Part shown: piece after piece, positions 17,746 through 25,993 of the stretch | How positions within the stretch are numbered: position 1 is the stretch's first letter | How the letters are laid out: the number at the start of each line of letters is the position of its first letter | NCBI RefSeq assembly: GCF_029360765.1 | Contig: NZ_JARKNA010000003.1 | Location: 372,001-436,000 of the forward strand | Length of the DNA stretch: 64,000 nucleotides | Reading direction: 5' to 3' | Source of the DNA: Terrimonas pollutisoli | GTDB lineage: Bacteria > Bacteroidota > Bacteroidia > Chitinophagales > Chitinophagaceae | Program-made: the position numbers and the translations under genes | Notes under the pieces: generated by a model | Database searches by the model: none | What the model saw: the letters and a program-made list of their open reading frames with translations, nothing else | What the model was told of the DNA's origin: nothing

Positions 17746-18063
17746 AATCATTCCTACATCCGAATTTGAGAAAGAACTTAAAAAACTTGCCAAAAAATAT
17801 CCTTCTCTAAAAAATGATTTGGGGTTCTTGTTCAATCACTGACAATAAATCCAACTCAGGGTACTGCGCTGGGTAATAATTGTTACAAAATACGGTTAGC
17901 AATTGCCAGCAAAGGAAAGGGAAAAAGTGGCGGAGCAAGGCTAATCACCTTTGTAAAATTGATAAATGAAGTAGTGTTATTGATTAGCATCTATGACAAA
18001 TCGGTTAAGGAAAATATTTCTGTAAAAGAATTGAATGACCGGTTAAAACCGTATTTAAAATAA
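17735..18063 (+). pseudogene. RelE/ParE-type toxin, frameshifted
   Basis: The frame opens with MSYKIIPTSEFEKELKKLA, runs to a TGA after about 33 codons, and continues in another frame as VLVQSLTINPTQGTALG, YKIRLAIASKGKGKSGGARL, ITFVKL and a complete C-terminus ending at 18063. The two parts join into one ~109-residue RelE-like mRNA interferase if one base is added at the GGGG run near 17821-17824. So the toxin has a one-base deletion, or the run is miscounted in the assembly. Loss of the toxin with a retained antitoxin is a common decay route. Confidence 0.8.
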
Positions 18064-18066
18064 ATT

Positions 18067-18186
18067 ATGACAAAGGTCAGAAGCTATCTGTCACTTATAA
18101 AATTTTCCCACACCATCTTCGCCATGCCTTTTGCGATGATTGGATGCCCCCAGCCCTTAAAGGGGAGTTTGCCAATTGAAAATTGA
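18067..18186 (+). pseudogene. 5' fragment of a UbiA-type prenyltransferase gene
   Basis: Codons 1-26 (MTKVRSYLSLIKFSHTIFAM...) match the first 26 codons of the complete gene 140 bases downstream (MNSVKKYLSLIKFSHTIFAM...), with many silent differences at the DNA level. The match stops at ATGATTGGA and is replaced by a C-rich palindrome (CCCCCAGCCCTTAAAGGGG) and a simple AATTGAACATTGA repeat that ends the frame. It looks like a disrupted or recombined gene start. Confidence 0.75.
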
Positions 18187-18206
18187 ACATTGAAAATTGA
18201 ACATTG

Positions 18207-19142
18207 ATGAATAGCGTAAAAAAATATTTAAGCCTAATAAAATTTTCCCATACCATTTTCGCAATGCCTTTTGCGATGATTGGATTTTTCTTGGCAACCA
18301 GATATGACACTCCATTAAGTATTTTGCTTGAAAATCCTTTTAATGTTTACATAAATGGTGAAAGAATACCTGGCCTAAATCCTCCACTGAAATTTTATTT
18401 AAAAATACTCATCCTCGTCATCCTCTGCATGGTCTTTGCCCGGAGTGCAGCCATGGCATTCAATCGTTATCTCGACAGAAGCTTTGATGCCAAAAATCCC
18501 AGGACCGCAATAAGAGAAATTCCGGCGGGTATATTAAAAGCAAACAGTGTTTTACTTTTCACTCTTGTCAATTGCCTATTGTTTATTGTTTGCACTTTCT
18601 TTATAAATAGACTTTGCTTTTACCTGTCACCCGTTGCTTTGGCAGTTGTGTTGGGTTATAGTTATACCAAACGATTTACGCCGCTCTGTCATTTGGTGTT
18701 GGGGTTGGGTTTATCACTGGCGCCTATTGGCGCTTATTTGGCTGTTACAGGCCAGTTTTCATTGTTGCCTATTCTCTTTTCACTTGCCGTTATTTTCTGG
18801 GTCAGTGGATTTGATATAATTTATGCCTTGCAGGACGAAGAGTTTGATAAATCACAGCAACTTTATTCTATTCCGGCGTGGTTAGGCAAGGCAAAAGCGT
18901 TACGGGTATCCGAGTTGCTCCATGTGTTGAGTGCGGCTTGTGTCATTGGTGCGGGTTTGTATGGAGGTTTTGGCTGGCTGTATTGGATCGGCATTGCGGT
19001 GTTTACAGGCATGCTGATCTACCAGCATTCTATCGTCAAACCCAATGATCTTCGAAAAGTAAACCTGGCTTTTATGACGGCGAATGGAATAGCCAGTGTG
19101 GTCTTTGCGATATTTGTGATTGCCGACCTGTTTATAAACTAG
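18207..19142 (+). CDS. UbiA-family polyprenyltransferase (menaquinone pathway candidate)
   Basis: A 311-residue membrane enzyme with about eight hydrophobic segments. The first Asp-rich motif is NRYLDRSFDAKNPRTAIREI and the second is DIIYALQDEEFDKSQQLYS. Together they bind the Mg-polyprenyl diphosphate. In menaquinone-based Bacteroidota such enzymes act as 4-hydroxybenzoate-like or futalosine-pathway (MqnP) prenyltransferases; which one cannot be decided here. The ATG at 18207 is used. A stretch of the coding sequence near 18566-18592 (TGTCAATTGCCTATTG...) resembles simple repeats seen between other genes. It is preceded by a broken copy of its own 5' end. Confidence 0.87.
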   Translation: MNSVKKYLSLIKFSHTIFAMPFAMIGFFLATRYDTPLSILLENPFNVYINGERIPGLNPPLKFYLKILILVILCMVFARSAAMAFNRYLDRSFDAKNPRTAIREIPAGILKANSVLLFTLVNCLLFIVCTFFINRLCFYLSPVALAVVLGYSYTKRFTPLCHLVLGLGLSLAPIGAYLAVTGQFSLLPILFSLAVIFWVSGFDIIYALQDEEFDKSQQLYSIPAWLGKAKALRVSELLHVLSAACVIGAGLYGGFGWLYWIGIAVFTGMLIYQHSIVKPNDLRKVNLAFMTANGIASVVFAIFVIADLFIN

Positions 19143-19218
19143 AACGCAGATCATCATGATCGTTATGATTGATTATGATGATCAGTGCATATCTTAATAA
19201 TCATAAAAATCAGCGTTC
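19142..19218 (+). repeat. Inverted-repeat intergenic element
   Basis: GAACGCAGAT at the left and ATCAGCGTTC at the right enclose repeated ATGAT-rich units. It fills the gap between the prenyltransferase gene and ruvX and has no coding potential. Confidence 0.55.
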
Positions 19219-19223
19219 CTTCT

Positions 19224-19634
19224 ATGCCCCGGATAATTGCCATCGATTATGGTCTCAAGCGTACCGGCCTTGCCGTAACCGATCCTTTACAGATCATCGC
19301 CACCGGGCTCACTACGGTTGAATCAAAACAATTGATCCCTTTTCTCAAAGATTATTTCTCGAGGGAACAGGTAGAACTGATCATCATCGGTGAGCCCAAA
19401 AACTGGGACGACACCGATACCCATGCCACCCCGCTGGTGGAAAAATGCATCAAAGAGCTCCAAAAAAACTTTCCAGCCATTCCCATCAAAAAAGTGGATG
19501 AACGCTATACCTCCAAAATGGCGAAAGATGCCATGCTGGAAATGGGACTTAAAAAAATGCAACGAAGAAACAAGGCCCTGGTTGATGAAATAGCCGCTAC
19601 CATTATGTTGCAGGAGTATATGCGGAATAGTTAA
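19224..19634 (+). CDS. ruvX: Putative pre-16S rRNA nuclease / Holliday junction resolvase-like (YqgF)
   Basis: A 136-residue RNase H-fold protein of the YqgF family. The start at 19224 (MPRIIAIDYGLKRTGLAVTD) is chosen because the catalytic DYG-x-KR-x-G motif sits at residues 6-12 in the family. Further motifs are IIIGEPKNWDD and VDERYTSKMA, and VDEIAATIMLQEYM holds the last acidic residue. YqgF trims the 5' end of 16S rRNA in E. coli and was earlier called RuvX. The def gene follows on the same strand, 90 bases downstream. Confidence 0.93.
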   Translation: MPRIIAIDYGLKRTGLAVTDPLQIIATGLTTVESKQLIPFLKDYFSREQVELIIIGEPKNWDDTDTHATPLVEKCIKELQKNFPAIPIKKVDERYTSKMAKDAMLEMGLKKMQRRNKALVDEIAATIMLQEYMRNS

Positions 19635-19672
19635 ACCCTTGTTCCAGGGTAGGTTAGTAAGCCGATAAGGCT

Positions 19673-19680
19673 TAAATTTG
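19673..19680 (+). promoter_or_regulatory. Candidate -7 box for def
   Basis: TAAATTTG matches the -7 consensus 45 bases before the start codon. No clear -33 box. Confidence 0.3.
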
Positions 19681-19724
19681 CACCTTCAATTTTGTGTAAA
19701 CGTTGAACTTTTAAATTCGTCAAT

Positions 19725-20306
19725 TTGATTTTCCCGATTGTAGCATATGGCCACCCGGTTTTAAGAAAACTTGCCACCGATATTACCCCGGATTATCCCG
19801 GTTTGTCAAAATTTATTGAAGACATGTGGGAAACCATGTATGCCAGCAATGGCGTTGGGCTTGCTGCACCGCAGGTCAACAGGGACATCCGGCTGTTTGT
19901 GATGGATACCGTCCAAATGTTTGAAAATATGGATGAAAAAGACAAAAACGATTACCCCGATGCACCCGGCATCAAGTCCGTTTTTATCAATGCCCATATT
20001 AAAGAGCTGGATGGCGAAGAATGGCCCTATAACGAAGGCTGTCTCAGTATACCGAAAATCAGGGAAGATATCTACCGGCATGAGACAGTGACGCTGCAAT
20101 ACGTGGATGAAAATTTTCAACCACAGGAGAAAACATTCAATGGTCTTTCAGCAAGAGTGATCCTGCACGAATATGATCACCTGGAAGGAAAACTTTTTAT
20201 CGACTATCTTTCGCCGCTCAAGAAAAAACTGATGAAGGGCCGGTTAAATGATATTTCCAAAGGGAAAATAAGTGTCGACTATAAAATGCTATTTCCCGAT
20301 AAATAA
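19725..20306 (+). CDS. def: Peptide deformylase (TTG start)
   Basis: A 193-residue peptide deformylase that removes the formyl group from nascent proteins. The three metal-site motifs are present: GVGLAAPQV, EGCLSIP (here NEGCLSIPK, Cys metal ligand) and HEYDHLEG (two His and the catalytic Glu). The only reasonable start is TTG at 19725: an in-frame stop lies upstream at 19704 and no ATG lies between, while the family starts just before the IVAYGHPVLR strand. A secreted unknown protein follows 5 bases downstream. Confidence 0.95.
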   Translation: MIFPIVAYGHPVLRKLATDITPDYPGLSKFIEDMWETMYASNGVGLAAPQVNRDIRLFVMDTVQMFENMDEKDKNDYPDAPGIKSVFINAHIKELDGEEWPYNEGCLSIPKIREDIYRHETVTLQYVDENFQPQEKTFNGLSARVILHEYDHLEGKLFIDYLSPLKKKLMKGRLNDISKGKISVDYKMLFPDK

Positions 20307-20311
20307 GCAGC

Positions 20312-21253
20312 ATGAAGAAGCTTTTCTTATTCGTACTCTTATTTTTTTCTTTCATTCTGCGGGGTTATGCCCAAACGGATTCGCTGGACAATGAGCGCCT
20401 TGCAAAAATGATCAACCTGTCCGAAGTAGTGGTACGGACAGATATCAATGTTCCCAAATTTATTGACCGGGTAAAAAACGACACGACTTTTTACAAAGCC
20501 TTTAAAAACCTGCATGTGCTGGGCTTTACAGCATTGAATGATATTCGCATTATGGATAAAAAAGACCGGCAAAAAGCGGGCATGCAAAGTAAGACCCGAC
20601 AGGTAAGAGAAAATGGTTGCCGCACCACGGAAATCATTTCCGAAACTACACAGGGCAATTTTTATAATTCCGACAGGGAGTACAACTATTATACTGCTGA
20701 ATTATACGCCGGATTGTTTTTCACCAATGGAAAAATTTGTGGTGAAAATAATATTGTAAAAGGAACTTCTTTTGATGCGAAAGGAAAATCAGGTGTTGCC
20801 AGGCATAAAGAACAATTGAAAATGTTATTCTTCAATCCTGGCAAGAAGATACCAGGCATTCCTTTTATCGGCAACAAAATAAATGTTTTCGATCCCGACG
20901 TGGCGGCGTATTATGATTTCATGATTGACCAGGTGGAGTATGGGGGCAAGCCCTGTTATCTTTTTTCGGTGAAGGCCAGGGAAGACTTATCGGGCGGGGA
21001 AAGAGATAAGATCGTTATTGATAATATGATCACCTGGTTTGACGCGGTGACCATGGAGGTGCTGGCCCGCAATTATAGCCTTAGTTATGACGCTGGGGTG
21101 TATGATTTTGATGTTAGTATGGAAGTAGAGATGACAAAGCTTGGTGACTATTTGGTTCCCAAAACTCTCCGCTACAAAGGCAATTGGGACGTAGTGTTCA
21201 AAAAACGGGAGAGAGGAGTGTTTACGGCAACGTTATTCGATTTTAAGAATTAA
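20312..21253 (+). CDS. Exported protein of unknown function
   Basis: A 313-residue protein with a signal peptide (MKKLFLFVLLFFSFILRGYAQ) and no transmembrane segment after it. I do not recognise a named family. The body alternates charged loops and beta-like strands, for example YGGKPCYLFSVKAREDLSGG and MEVLARNYSLSYDAGVYDFDVSM, with a pattern like that of lipoprotein-handling or outer-membrane-associated folds. It begins 5 bases after def and is probably cotranscribed. Two Cys (about residues 104 and 137) could form a disulfide. A perfect hairpin follows the stop codon. Confidence 0.75.
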   Translation: MKKLFLFVLLFFSFILRGYAQTDSLDNERLAKMINLSEVVVRTDINVPKFIDRVKNDTTFYKAFKNLHVLGFTALNDIRIMDKKDRQKAGMQSKTRQVRENGCRTTEIISETTQGNFYNSDREYNYYTAELYAGLFFTNGKICGENNIVKGTSFDAKGKSGVARHKEQLKMLFFNPGKKIPGIPFIGNKINVFDPDVAAYYDFMIDQVEYGGKPCYLFSVKAREDLSGGERDKIVIDNMITWFDAVTMEVLARNYSLSYDAGVYDFDVSMEVEMTKLGDYLVPKTLRYKGNWDVVFKKRERGVFTATLFDFKN

Positions 21254-21256
21254 AGT

Positions 21257-21280
21257 CGGAAGTCAGACCTCTGACTTCCG
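21257..21280. repeat. Palindromic repeat between convergent genes
   Basis: CGGAAGTCAGA, CC, then TCTGACTTCCG. The sequence belongs to the GTCAGAAG simple-repeat family also found inside mutS and lipB. It may act as a weak terminator for both neighbours but has no U tract. Confidence 0.5.
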
Positions 21281-21283
21281 TTG

Positions 21284-22351
21284 TCATTTCTCCATCCGGT
21301 TTCCAACTGCACTGATATACTTTCTCCATCTCTCAATCACCTGCTTCATATCGTCTGCCAGTTCGGTGTCAAAAAATAATTCCTCACCTGTTTCGGGGTG
21401 TATAAAGCCCAGCGTTTTTGCATGCAGGGCCTGGCGCGGACAAATAGCAAAACAATTGTCGACAAACTGTTTGTATTTAGCATACACTGTTCCCTTTACA
21501 ATTTTATCACCGCCATAAAAATCATCGTTGAAGAGCGGATGTCCAATATGTTTCATGTGCACCCTTATTTGGTGAGTACGACCGGTTTCCAGTATGCACT
21601 GTACTAATGTTACATAGCCAAATCGTTCCATTACTTTGTAGTGGGTGATCGCTTCTTTGCCATGATCGCCTTCGGGATAAGCAGCAAACTGTTTTCTGAA
21701 ACGCAGGTGACGACCAATATGGGCAACTACAGTGCCGTCATCCTCCTGCATATCGCCCCAAACTAACGCCACGTATTGCCGTTTTACCGTGTGATCAAAG
21801 AATTGCTTGGCCAGCATCCGCATGGCATGCTCCGTTTTTGCCAATACCAGTAAGCCACTGGTATTTTTATCAATACGATGCACCAAACCAAAGCGGGGTA
21901 GGACAGCTTCGGAAACGGCAGGATTTTTTTGTTGCAGGTAATAAGCCACACCATTCAGCAATGTGCCTGAATAATTACCGCTGCCGGGGTGCACAACCAT
22001 GCCCACTGGTTTATTGATCACCATCAGTGAGTCATCTTCATATACAATATTGAGGGGGATATTTTCGGGAACTATTTCTGACTCTTCCGGGTCGGTATCA
22101 GAATATACAATGATCTCGTCGTTTGGCTTTACTTTATAATTGGGCCTTATTTCTTTGCCATTTACGAGCACCATGCCGGTATTAATGGCCCTTTGCAACT
22201 TATTCCGGGTGCCTCGTTCTATCCGGTTTATCAGGAATTTATCTATGCGTAACGGTTCCTGTCCTTTATCTACCGTCAGGGTAAACCTTTCATACAGTTC
22301 ATCGTTATTATCGATAATTTCCTGGGGTTCGAGCTCATTTTCCTCATTCAT
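21284..22351 (-). CDS. RluA/RluD-family rRNA pseudouridine synthase
   Basis: A 355-residue enzyme with an N-terminal S4 RNA-binding domain (LRIDKFLINRIERGTRNKLQ) and a catalytic domain with GLVHRIDKNTSGLLVLAKT, whose Asp is the nucleophile, and TGRTHQIRVHMKHIGHPL. It isomerises uridines in 23S rRNA; length and S4 domain fit RluD. An acidic stretch of about 20 residues precedes the S4 domain. It runs convergent with the exported unknown protein and divergent from lipB. Confidence 0.94.
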   Translation of the reverse strand: MNEENELEPQEIIDNNDELYERFTLTVDKGQEPLRIDKFLINRIERGTRNKLQRAINTGMVLVNGKEIRPNYKVKPNDEIIVYSDTDPEESEIVPENIPLNIVYEDDSLMVINKPVGMVVHPGSGNYSGTLLNGVAYYLQQKNPAVSEAVLPRFGLVHRIDKNTSGLLVLAKTEHAMRMLAKQFFDHTVKRQYVALVWGDMQEDDGTVVAHIGRHLRFRKQFAAYPEGDHGKEAITHYKVMERFGYVTLVQCILETGRTHQIRVHMKHIGHPLFNDDFYGGDKIVKGTVYAKYKQFVDNCFAICPRQALHAKTLGFIHPETGEELFFDTELADDMKQVIERWRKYISAVGNRMEK

Positions 22352-22443
22352 AGTGCCGTATCATTTTTGCAATCCTGCAAAGGTGCGCATTTCAATTTGT
22401 TTTTATAGCATTCTTGTCAGAAGTCAATTTAAAAGCAGGATCG

Positions 22444-22451
22444 TAAATTTG
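22444..22451 (+). promoter_or_regulatory. Candidate -7 box for lipB
   Basis: TAAATTTG, 9 bases before the ATG at 22461. No clear -33 box. Confidence 0.35.
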
Positions 22452-22460
22452 CCGTTTACT

Positions 22461-23231
22461 ATGAGCAAACAACCGGTTATTTTCAGGGATTTGGGGAGCA
22501 TGGATTATAAAACTGCCTGGGACTACCAGGAAAACCTCCTGCAGGAAAATGTCAGGATAAAGTCAGAAATCAGGAGCTGCGAATCAGAAATGAAAAGTGA
22601 AATGTCAGAAACTGAGGGACTGCCAACTGCCAACCGCCAACTGTCAACTACAAACTATCTCCTCTTCGTAGAGCATCCTCCCGTTTATACGTTGGGGAAA
22701 AGCGGTCATATAGAGAACGTGCTGCTGAGTGAGGAAAATTTAAAAGCAAAGGGGATTGAATTCTTTCGTACCAACCGTGGTGGCGATATTACGTTTCATG
22801 GTCCGCAACAAATAGTTGGTTATCCGATCCTGGACCTGGAAAAATTTTATACTGATATCGGGAAGTACCTGCGCAATATTGAAGAGGTGATCATACTTAC
22901 GTTGAAGGAATATGGGATAGAGTCGGGACGTTCCGCAGGAGAAACGGGTGTTTGGCTGGATGCTGATAAAAAAGGCCGGGAAAGAAAGATTTGTGCCATT
23001 GGTGTTCGTAGCAGCCGCTGGATTACTATGCATGGTTTTGCGTTCAATGTTAATACAGATCTCGATTATTTCAATTTCATCATACCCTGCGGTATACAGG
23101 ATAAACAGGTAACTTCTTTACAAAAAGAACTGGGCAGGCCGTTAAATTTTGAAGAAGTGAAAGAAAAGGTGAAAAGGAATTTTGAGAAAGTATTTGATGC
23201 AGAACTAAAGACAATAGACAATAAGCAATAA
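22461..23231 (+). CDS. lipB: Octanoyl-(acyl-carrier) transferase LipB with a low-complexity insert
   Basis: A 256-residue LipB, which moves octanoyl groups from ACP to lipoate-dependent enzymes. The start at 22461 gives MSKQPVIFRDLGSMDYKTAW, normal for the family. Seen: NYLLFVEHPPVYTLGKSGH, RGGDITFHGPQQIVGYPILD, and IIPCGIQDKQVTS with the catalytic Cys near residue 210 and the Lys that follows. Residues ~33-67 (from RIKSEIRSC to TANRQLSTT) replace the normal linker and are encoded by GTCAGAAA/AACTGCCAAC-type simple repeats. The last codons (TIDNKQ) also come from a CAATAAGCAATAAGC repeat. The catalytic parts are intact, so it should be active. Confidence 0.93.
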   Translation: MSKQPVIFRDLGSMDYKTAWDYQENLLQENVRIKSEIRSCESEMKSEMSETEGLPTANRQLSTTNYLLFVEHPPVYTLGKSGHIENVLLSEENLKAKGIEFFRTNRGGDITFHGPQQIVGYPILDLEKFYTDIGKYLRNIEEVIILTLKEYGIESGRSAGETGVWLDADKKGRERKICAIGVRSSRWITMHGFAFNVNTDLDYFNFIIPCGIQDKQVTSLQKELGRPLNFEEVKEKVKRNFEKVFDAELKTIDNKQ

Positions 23232-23289
23232 GCGATTTCAACAGTCAGGATCTGATTTGTCAATTGCCCATTGCTTATTTGTCAAGTTT

Positions 23290-24003
23290 TTAAAACTCCT
23301 TCGGTATGTAGAATTTATTTTTTTCCAGCAGTTCACCATCCTGGTACAATTCAAATTTGAACCAGCCGGCGTGGTAAAAATTTGCCTTATCGATTTTGAA
23401 GTCTTTTTCTTTTACCTCTTTTAATTCAAATAGCAGCTCATTTTCCTGGGTGAAGAATTTAATGCTGTATTTTTTTTCATCTTCATCCGGTAATAACACT
23501 CTTACATAGCCATCTTTATAGGTAAACACTCTTTTGGAAGGAATAAACATGTCTGTCTTGGGCCGGTTATTGGCAGCAACAGGGCCTATCACAACGCTGT
23601 CAGAAATGATCACTGCCAGTCCAGGCAAATCTGTTTTAACAGCGGCATCTTTTTTTACTACGGTATCTTTTACAGGTCTTTTTGAATCACTGAAAAGATA
23701 GGCACCCTTGTCAAGCATTATATAAAGACGGTAAAACATCTGGTCATGATTGGCCTTTGTATCGGCAAATCCATTTTCAGGAAGTGTAGGATCGGCAACA
23801 GTAAGTATCGTTTTAAAATTTCTCGTACTATCAAAAGAACGCTGAATGCTGATCTGCCTCACTGTTTCAAAAGTGTTGACCCAACCAATAACGATACGGT
23901 TGTTACCGACATTTTTCACTGAAAATTTGGGAAGAGTATCCTGGGCTAAACCTTGGGCCGCGGCGAGAGAAATGATATAGAGAAACAGGACGAGTTTTTT
24001 CAT
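23290..24003 (-). CDS. Exported protein of unknown function
   Basis: A 237-residue protein with a signal peptide ending around GLAQ (residue 21). Residues 25-110 (SVKNVGNNRIVIGWVNTFET...QMFYRLYIM) read like a fibronectin type III-like or beta-sandwich module; the C-terminal part has FKFELYQDGELLEKNKFYIP. I do not recognise a named family. Similar secreted proteins of this size occur widely in Bacteroidota. A Thr/Val/Lys-rich linker lies around residues 108-125. Confidence 0.7.
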   Translation of the reverse strand: MKKLVLFLYIISLAAAQGLAQDTLPKFSVKNVGNNRIVIGWVNTFETVRQISIQRSFDSTRNFKTILTVADPTLPENGFADTKANHDQMFYRLYIMLDKGAYLFSDSKRPVKDTVVKKDAAVKTDLPGLAVIISDSVVIGPVAANNRPKTDMFIPSKRVFTYKDGYVRVLLPDEDEKKYSIKFFTQENELLFELKEVKEKDFKIDKANFYHAGWFKFELYQDGELLEKNKFYIPKEF

Positions 24004-24073
24004 AATTCAAAAACGAAAGATATGGATTGTTTGCATCCATAAGCAACAAATATACCATACATGGTCAAGAATG

Positions 24074-24955
24074 TTAAAATAGCAGCGTTCCTTCCTTCAA
24101 CGAGTCATTTCCCTGCAGGCCGCCACTATGGATTACAAGGATTTTGCTACCTGGAGGGAAGTAGTTTTTCTCAACCAGGTCTGTGACGGCGTAAAATAAT
24201 TTGCCGGTGTACACAAAATCAGTAGGAACACCTGTTTGTCTGTAAAACGCATTCATGAACTGCAATAACTCCGGCGTGTGTTTAGCATAGCCATTAAAAG
24301 AATAATCATGCAGGACGGACCAGTTTTTTTTGTCAACGTCCAGGAGCGATTGCACCTGGGAGGACAAGGAGAAGTTATTTTTTAAAACACTGATGCCAAG
24401 TATTTGTTGATCGGATGATAGGCCGTTAATAATGCCGGCCATCATGGTGCCTGTACCAACAGCGCAACAATAATGCGTATATGATTTGTTGCAACAATTT
24501 AAAATGGTAGAAGCTCCTTTGGCTCCAAGCCGCCCATAGCCGCCCTCATCTACTATTGCATATTCACTGATGTTTAAGTCTGATGGTATTTCTTTTTTTT
24601 GAAAGGATGAACGTGAAATGAAAATAAGCTGCATCCCCAAGTCTTTAGCCATTTTCAAAGTATTGGAAAGATGAAGACTCTCTTCGCCGCGGATAATGCC
24701 AATGGATTGGAGTCTGTGCAGCTGACAAGCCGCTGCCGTAGCAACGATGTGATTTGACCATGCGCCGCCAAATGTCAGTATCCCTTTTTTATCGGTGGCT
24801 TTGGCTTCATCGATGTAGTAGCGTAGTTTGAACCATTTGTTGCCGGATATTATTGCATCAACCTTGTCAAGGCGTAAAACCTCAACTTCGATGTTATAAT
24901 TATTGAAAGACGCAATACGATCAGTTGTTATCCGGTCAAACGATAGAGCAGGCAT
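24074..24955 (-). CDS. PLP-dependent deaminase/desulfhydrase (ACC deaminase / D-cysteine desulfhydrase family)
   Basis: A 293-residue fold-type II PLP enzyme. Seen: SGNKWFKLRYYIDEA with the PLP Lys, TFGGAWSNHIVATAAAC, which matches the substrate/PLP-phosphate loop, and AVGTGTMMAGIINGL. The family deaminates 1-aminocyclopropane-1-carboxylate or cleaves D-cysteine; for most bacterial members D-cysteine desulfhydrase is the safer guess. It lies alone, divergent from the nucleotidyltransferase downstream. Confidence 0.85.
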   Translation of the reverse strand: MPALSFDRITTDRIASFNNYNIEVEVLRLDKVDAIISGNKWFKLRYYIDEAKATDKKGILTFGGAWSNHIVATAAACQLHRLQSIGIIRGEESLHLSNTLKMAKDLGMQLIFISRSSFQKKEIPSDLNISEYAIVDEGGYGRLGAKGASTILNCCNKSYTHYCCAVGTGTMMAGIINGLSSDQQILGISVLKNNFSLSSQVQSLLDVDKKNWSVLHDYSFNGYAKHTPELLQFMNAFYRQTGVPTDFVYTGKLFYAVTDLVEKNYFPPGSKILVIHSGGLQGNDSLKEGTLLF

Positions 24956-25018
24956 TTAAAATAGCATGAATGGGTAGCGAATTTAGTTTATTTTCGTGCC
25001 CAAAAATTTTAAGACTCT

Positions 25019-25921
25019 ATGCAACCGACATTGGTAATATTGGCAGCCGGCATGGCATCAAGGTATGGAAGTATGAAACAGATACAAGGATTTGGACCTG
25101 GTGGCGAAACGATTATGGATTACTCAATATTTGATGCAATACGATCAGGATTTGGCAAAGTTGTATTTATCATCCGTCGTGAGTTTGCTGATGACTTCAA
25201 AGAAATATTTGAACCGAAATTAAAAGACCGTATCGCTATCGACTATGTATACCAGGATATGGAAGCGTTTACGGAAGGATATAATTACCCGGCTGATCGC
25301 CAAAAACCATGGGGAACTGCACATGCAGTATTATGTGCCAAGGATAAGGTAAACGAGCCGTTTGCGGTAATCAATGCTGATGACTTTTATGGTCATGATG
25401 CGTTTGTAAATGCTGCTGATTTTCTCGTAAATGATTGCAACGAAAAAAACTATGCGATTGTTGGTTATGACCTGTTAAAAACGCTTTCTGACTACGGTAC
25501 AGTAAACAGGGGTGTCTGCAGCCTGGATGAAACTGGTCACCTTGCCGGTATAACAGAAAGAATCAATATTGGTAAGAAAGGGGATAAAATTACTGTGGAT
25601 GATGGTTTGGAACCAAAGGAACTTTCACTGGATACAAGGGTGTCAATGAACTTTTGGTGTTTTGATACATCCTTTTTCTCCTACACACAAAAATTGTTTC
25701 GTGAATTCCTGCAACAATATGGCCAGGAATTAAAGTCTGAATTTTTTATTCCGATTGTTGCCGACCAGTTTATCAAAGAGGGTGGAAGAGTGGAGATTAT
25801 TCCGACTACTTCTTCGTGGTTCGGTGTGACTTATAAAGAAGATGCACCATTTGTAGAAAATAGCCTGAAGACATTGATCGACCAGGGAGAATATCCGGAG
25901 AAATTATGGGTTGAAAAATAA
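25019..25921 (+). CDS. Sugar nucleotidyltransferase
   Basis: A 300-residue NTP-transferase. Seen: the signature LVILAAGMASRYGSMKQIQGFGPGGET, split here as AAGMASRYG and KQI...FGPGGE, INADDFYG, which is the metal-binding Asp motif, and GTAHAV. Such enzymes couple a sugar-1-phosphate to a nucleotide; the sugar cannot be told. No other sugar-biosynthesis gene is adjacent. A strong terminator follows the stop. Confidence 0.85.
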   Translation: MQPTLVILAAGMASRYGSMKQIQGFGPGGETIMDYSIFDAIRSGFGKVVFIIRREFADDFKEIFEPKLKDRIAIDYVYQDMEAFTEGYNYPADRQKPWGTAHAVLCAKDKVNEPFAVINADDFYGHDAFVNAADFLVNDCNEKNYAIVGYDLLKTLSDYGTVNRGVCSLDETGHLAGITERINIGKKGDKITVDDGLEPKELSLDTRVSMNFWCFDTSFFSYTQKLFREFLQQYGQELKSEFFIPIVADQFIKEGGRVEIIPTTSSWFGVTYKEDAPFVENSLKTLIDQGEYPEKLWVEK

Positions 25922-25940
25922 TATCAACTGAATTCAAAAA

Positions 25941-25978
25941 GTAAAGCCATCCGCATTGCGAATGGCTTTACTTTTTTT
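25941..25978. terminator. Bidirectional intrinsic terminator
   Basis: GTAAAGCCATCCGC / GCGAATGGCTTTAC stem (one mismatch) with a 3-base loop and CTTTTTTT on the plus strand. It separates the nucleotidyltransferase from the convergent protease gene. Confidence 0.85.
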
Positions 25979-25993
25979 ATGAAAGAGAAGGGA

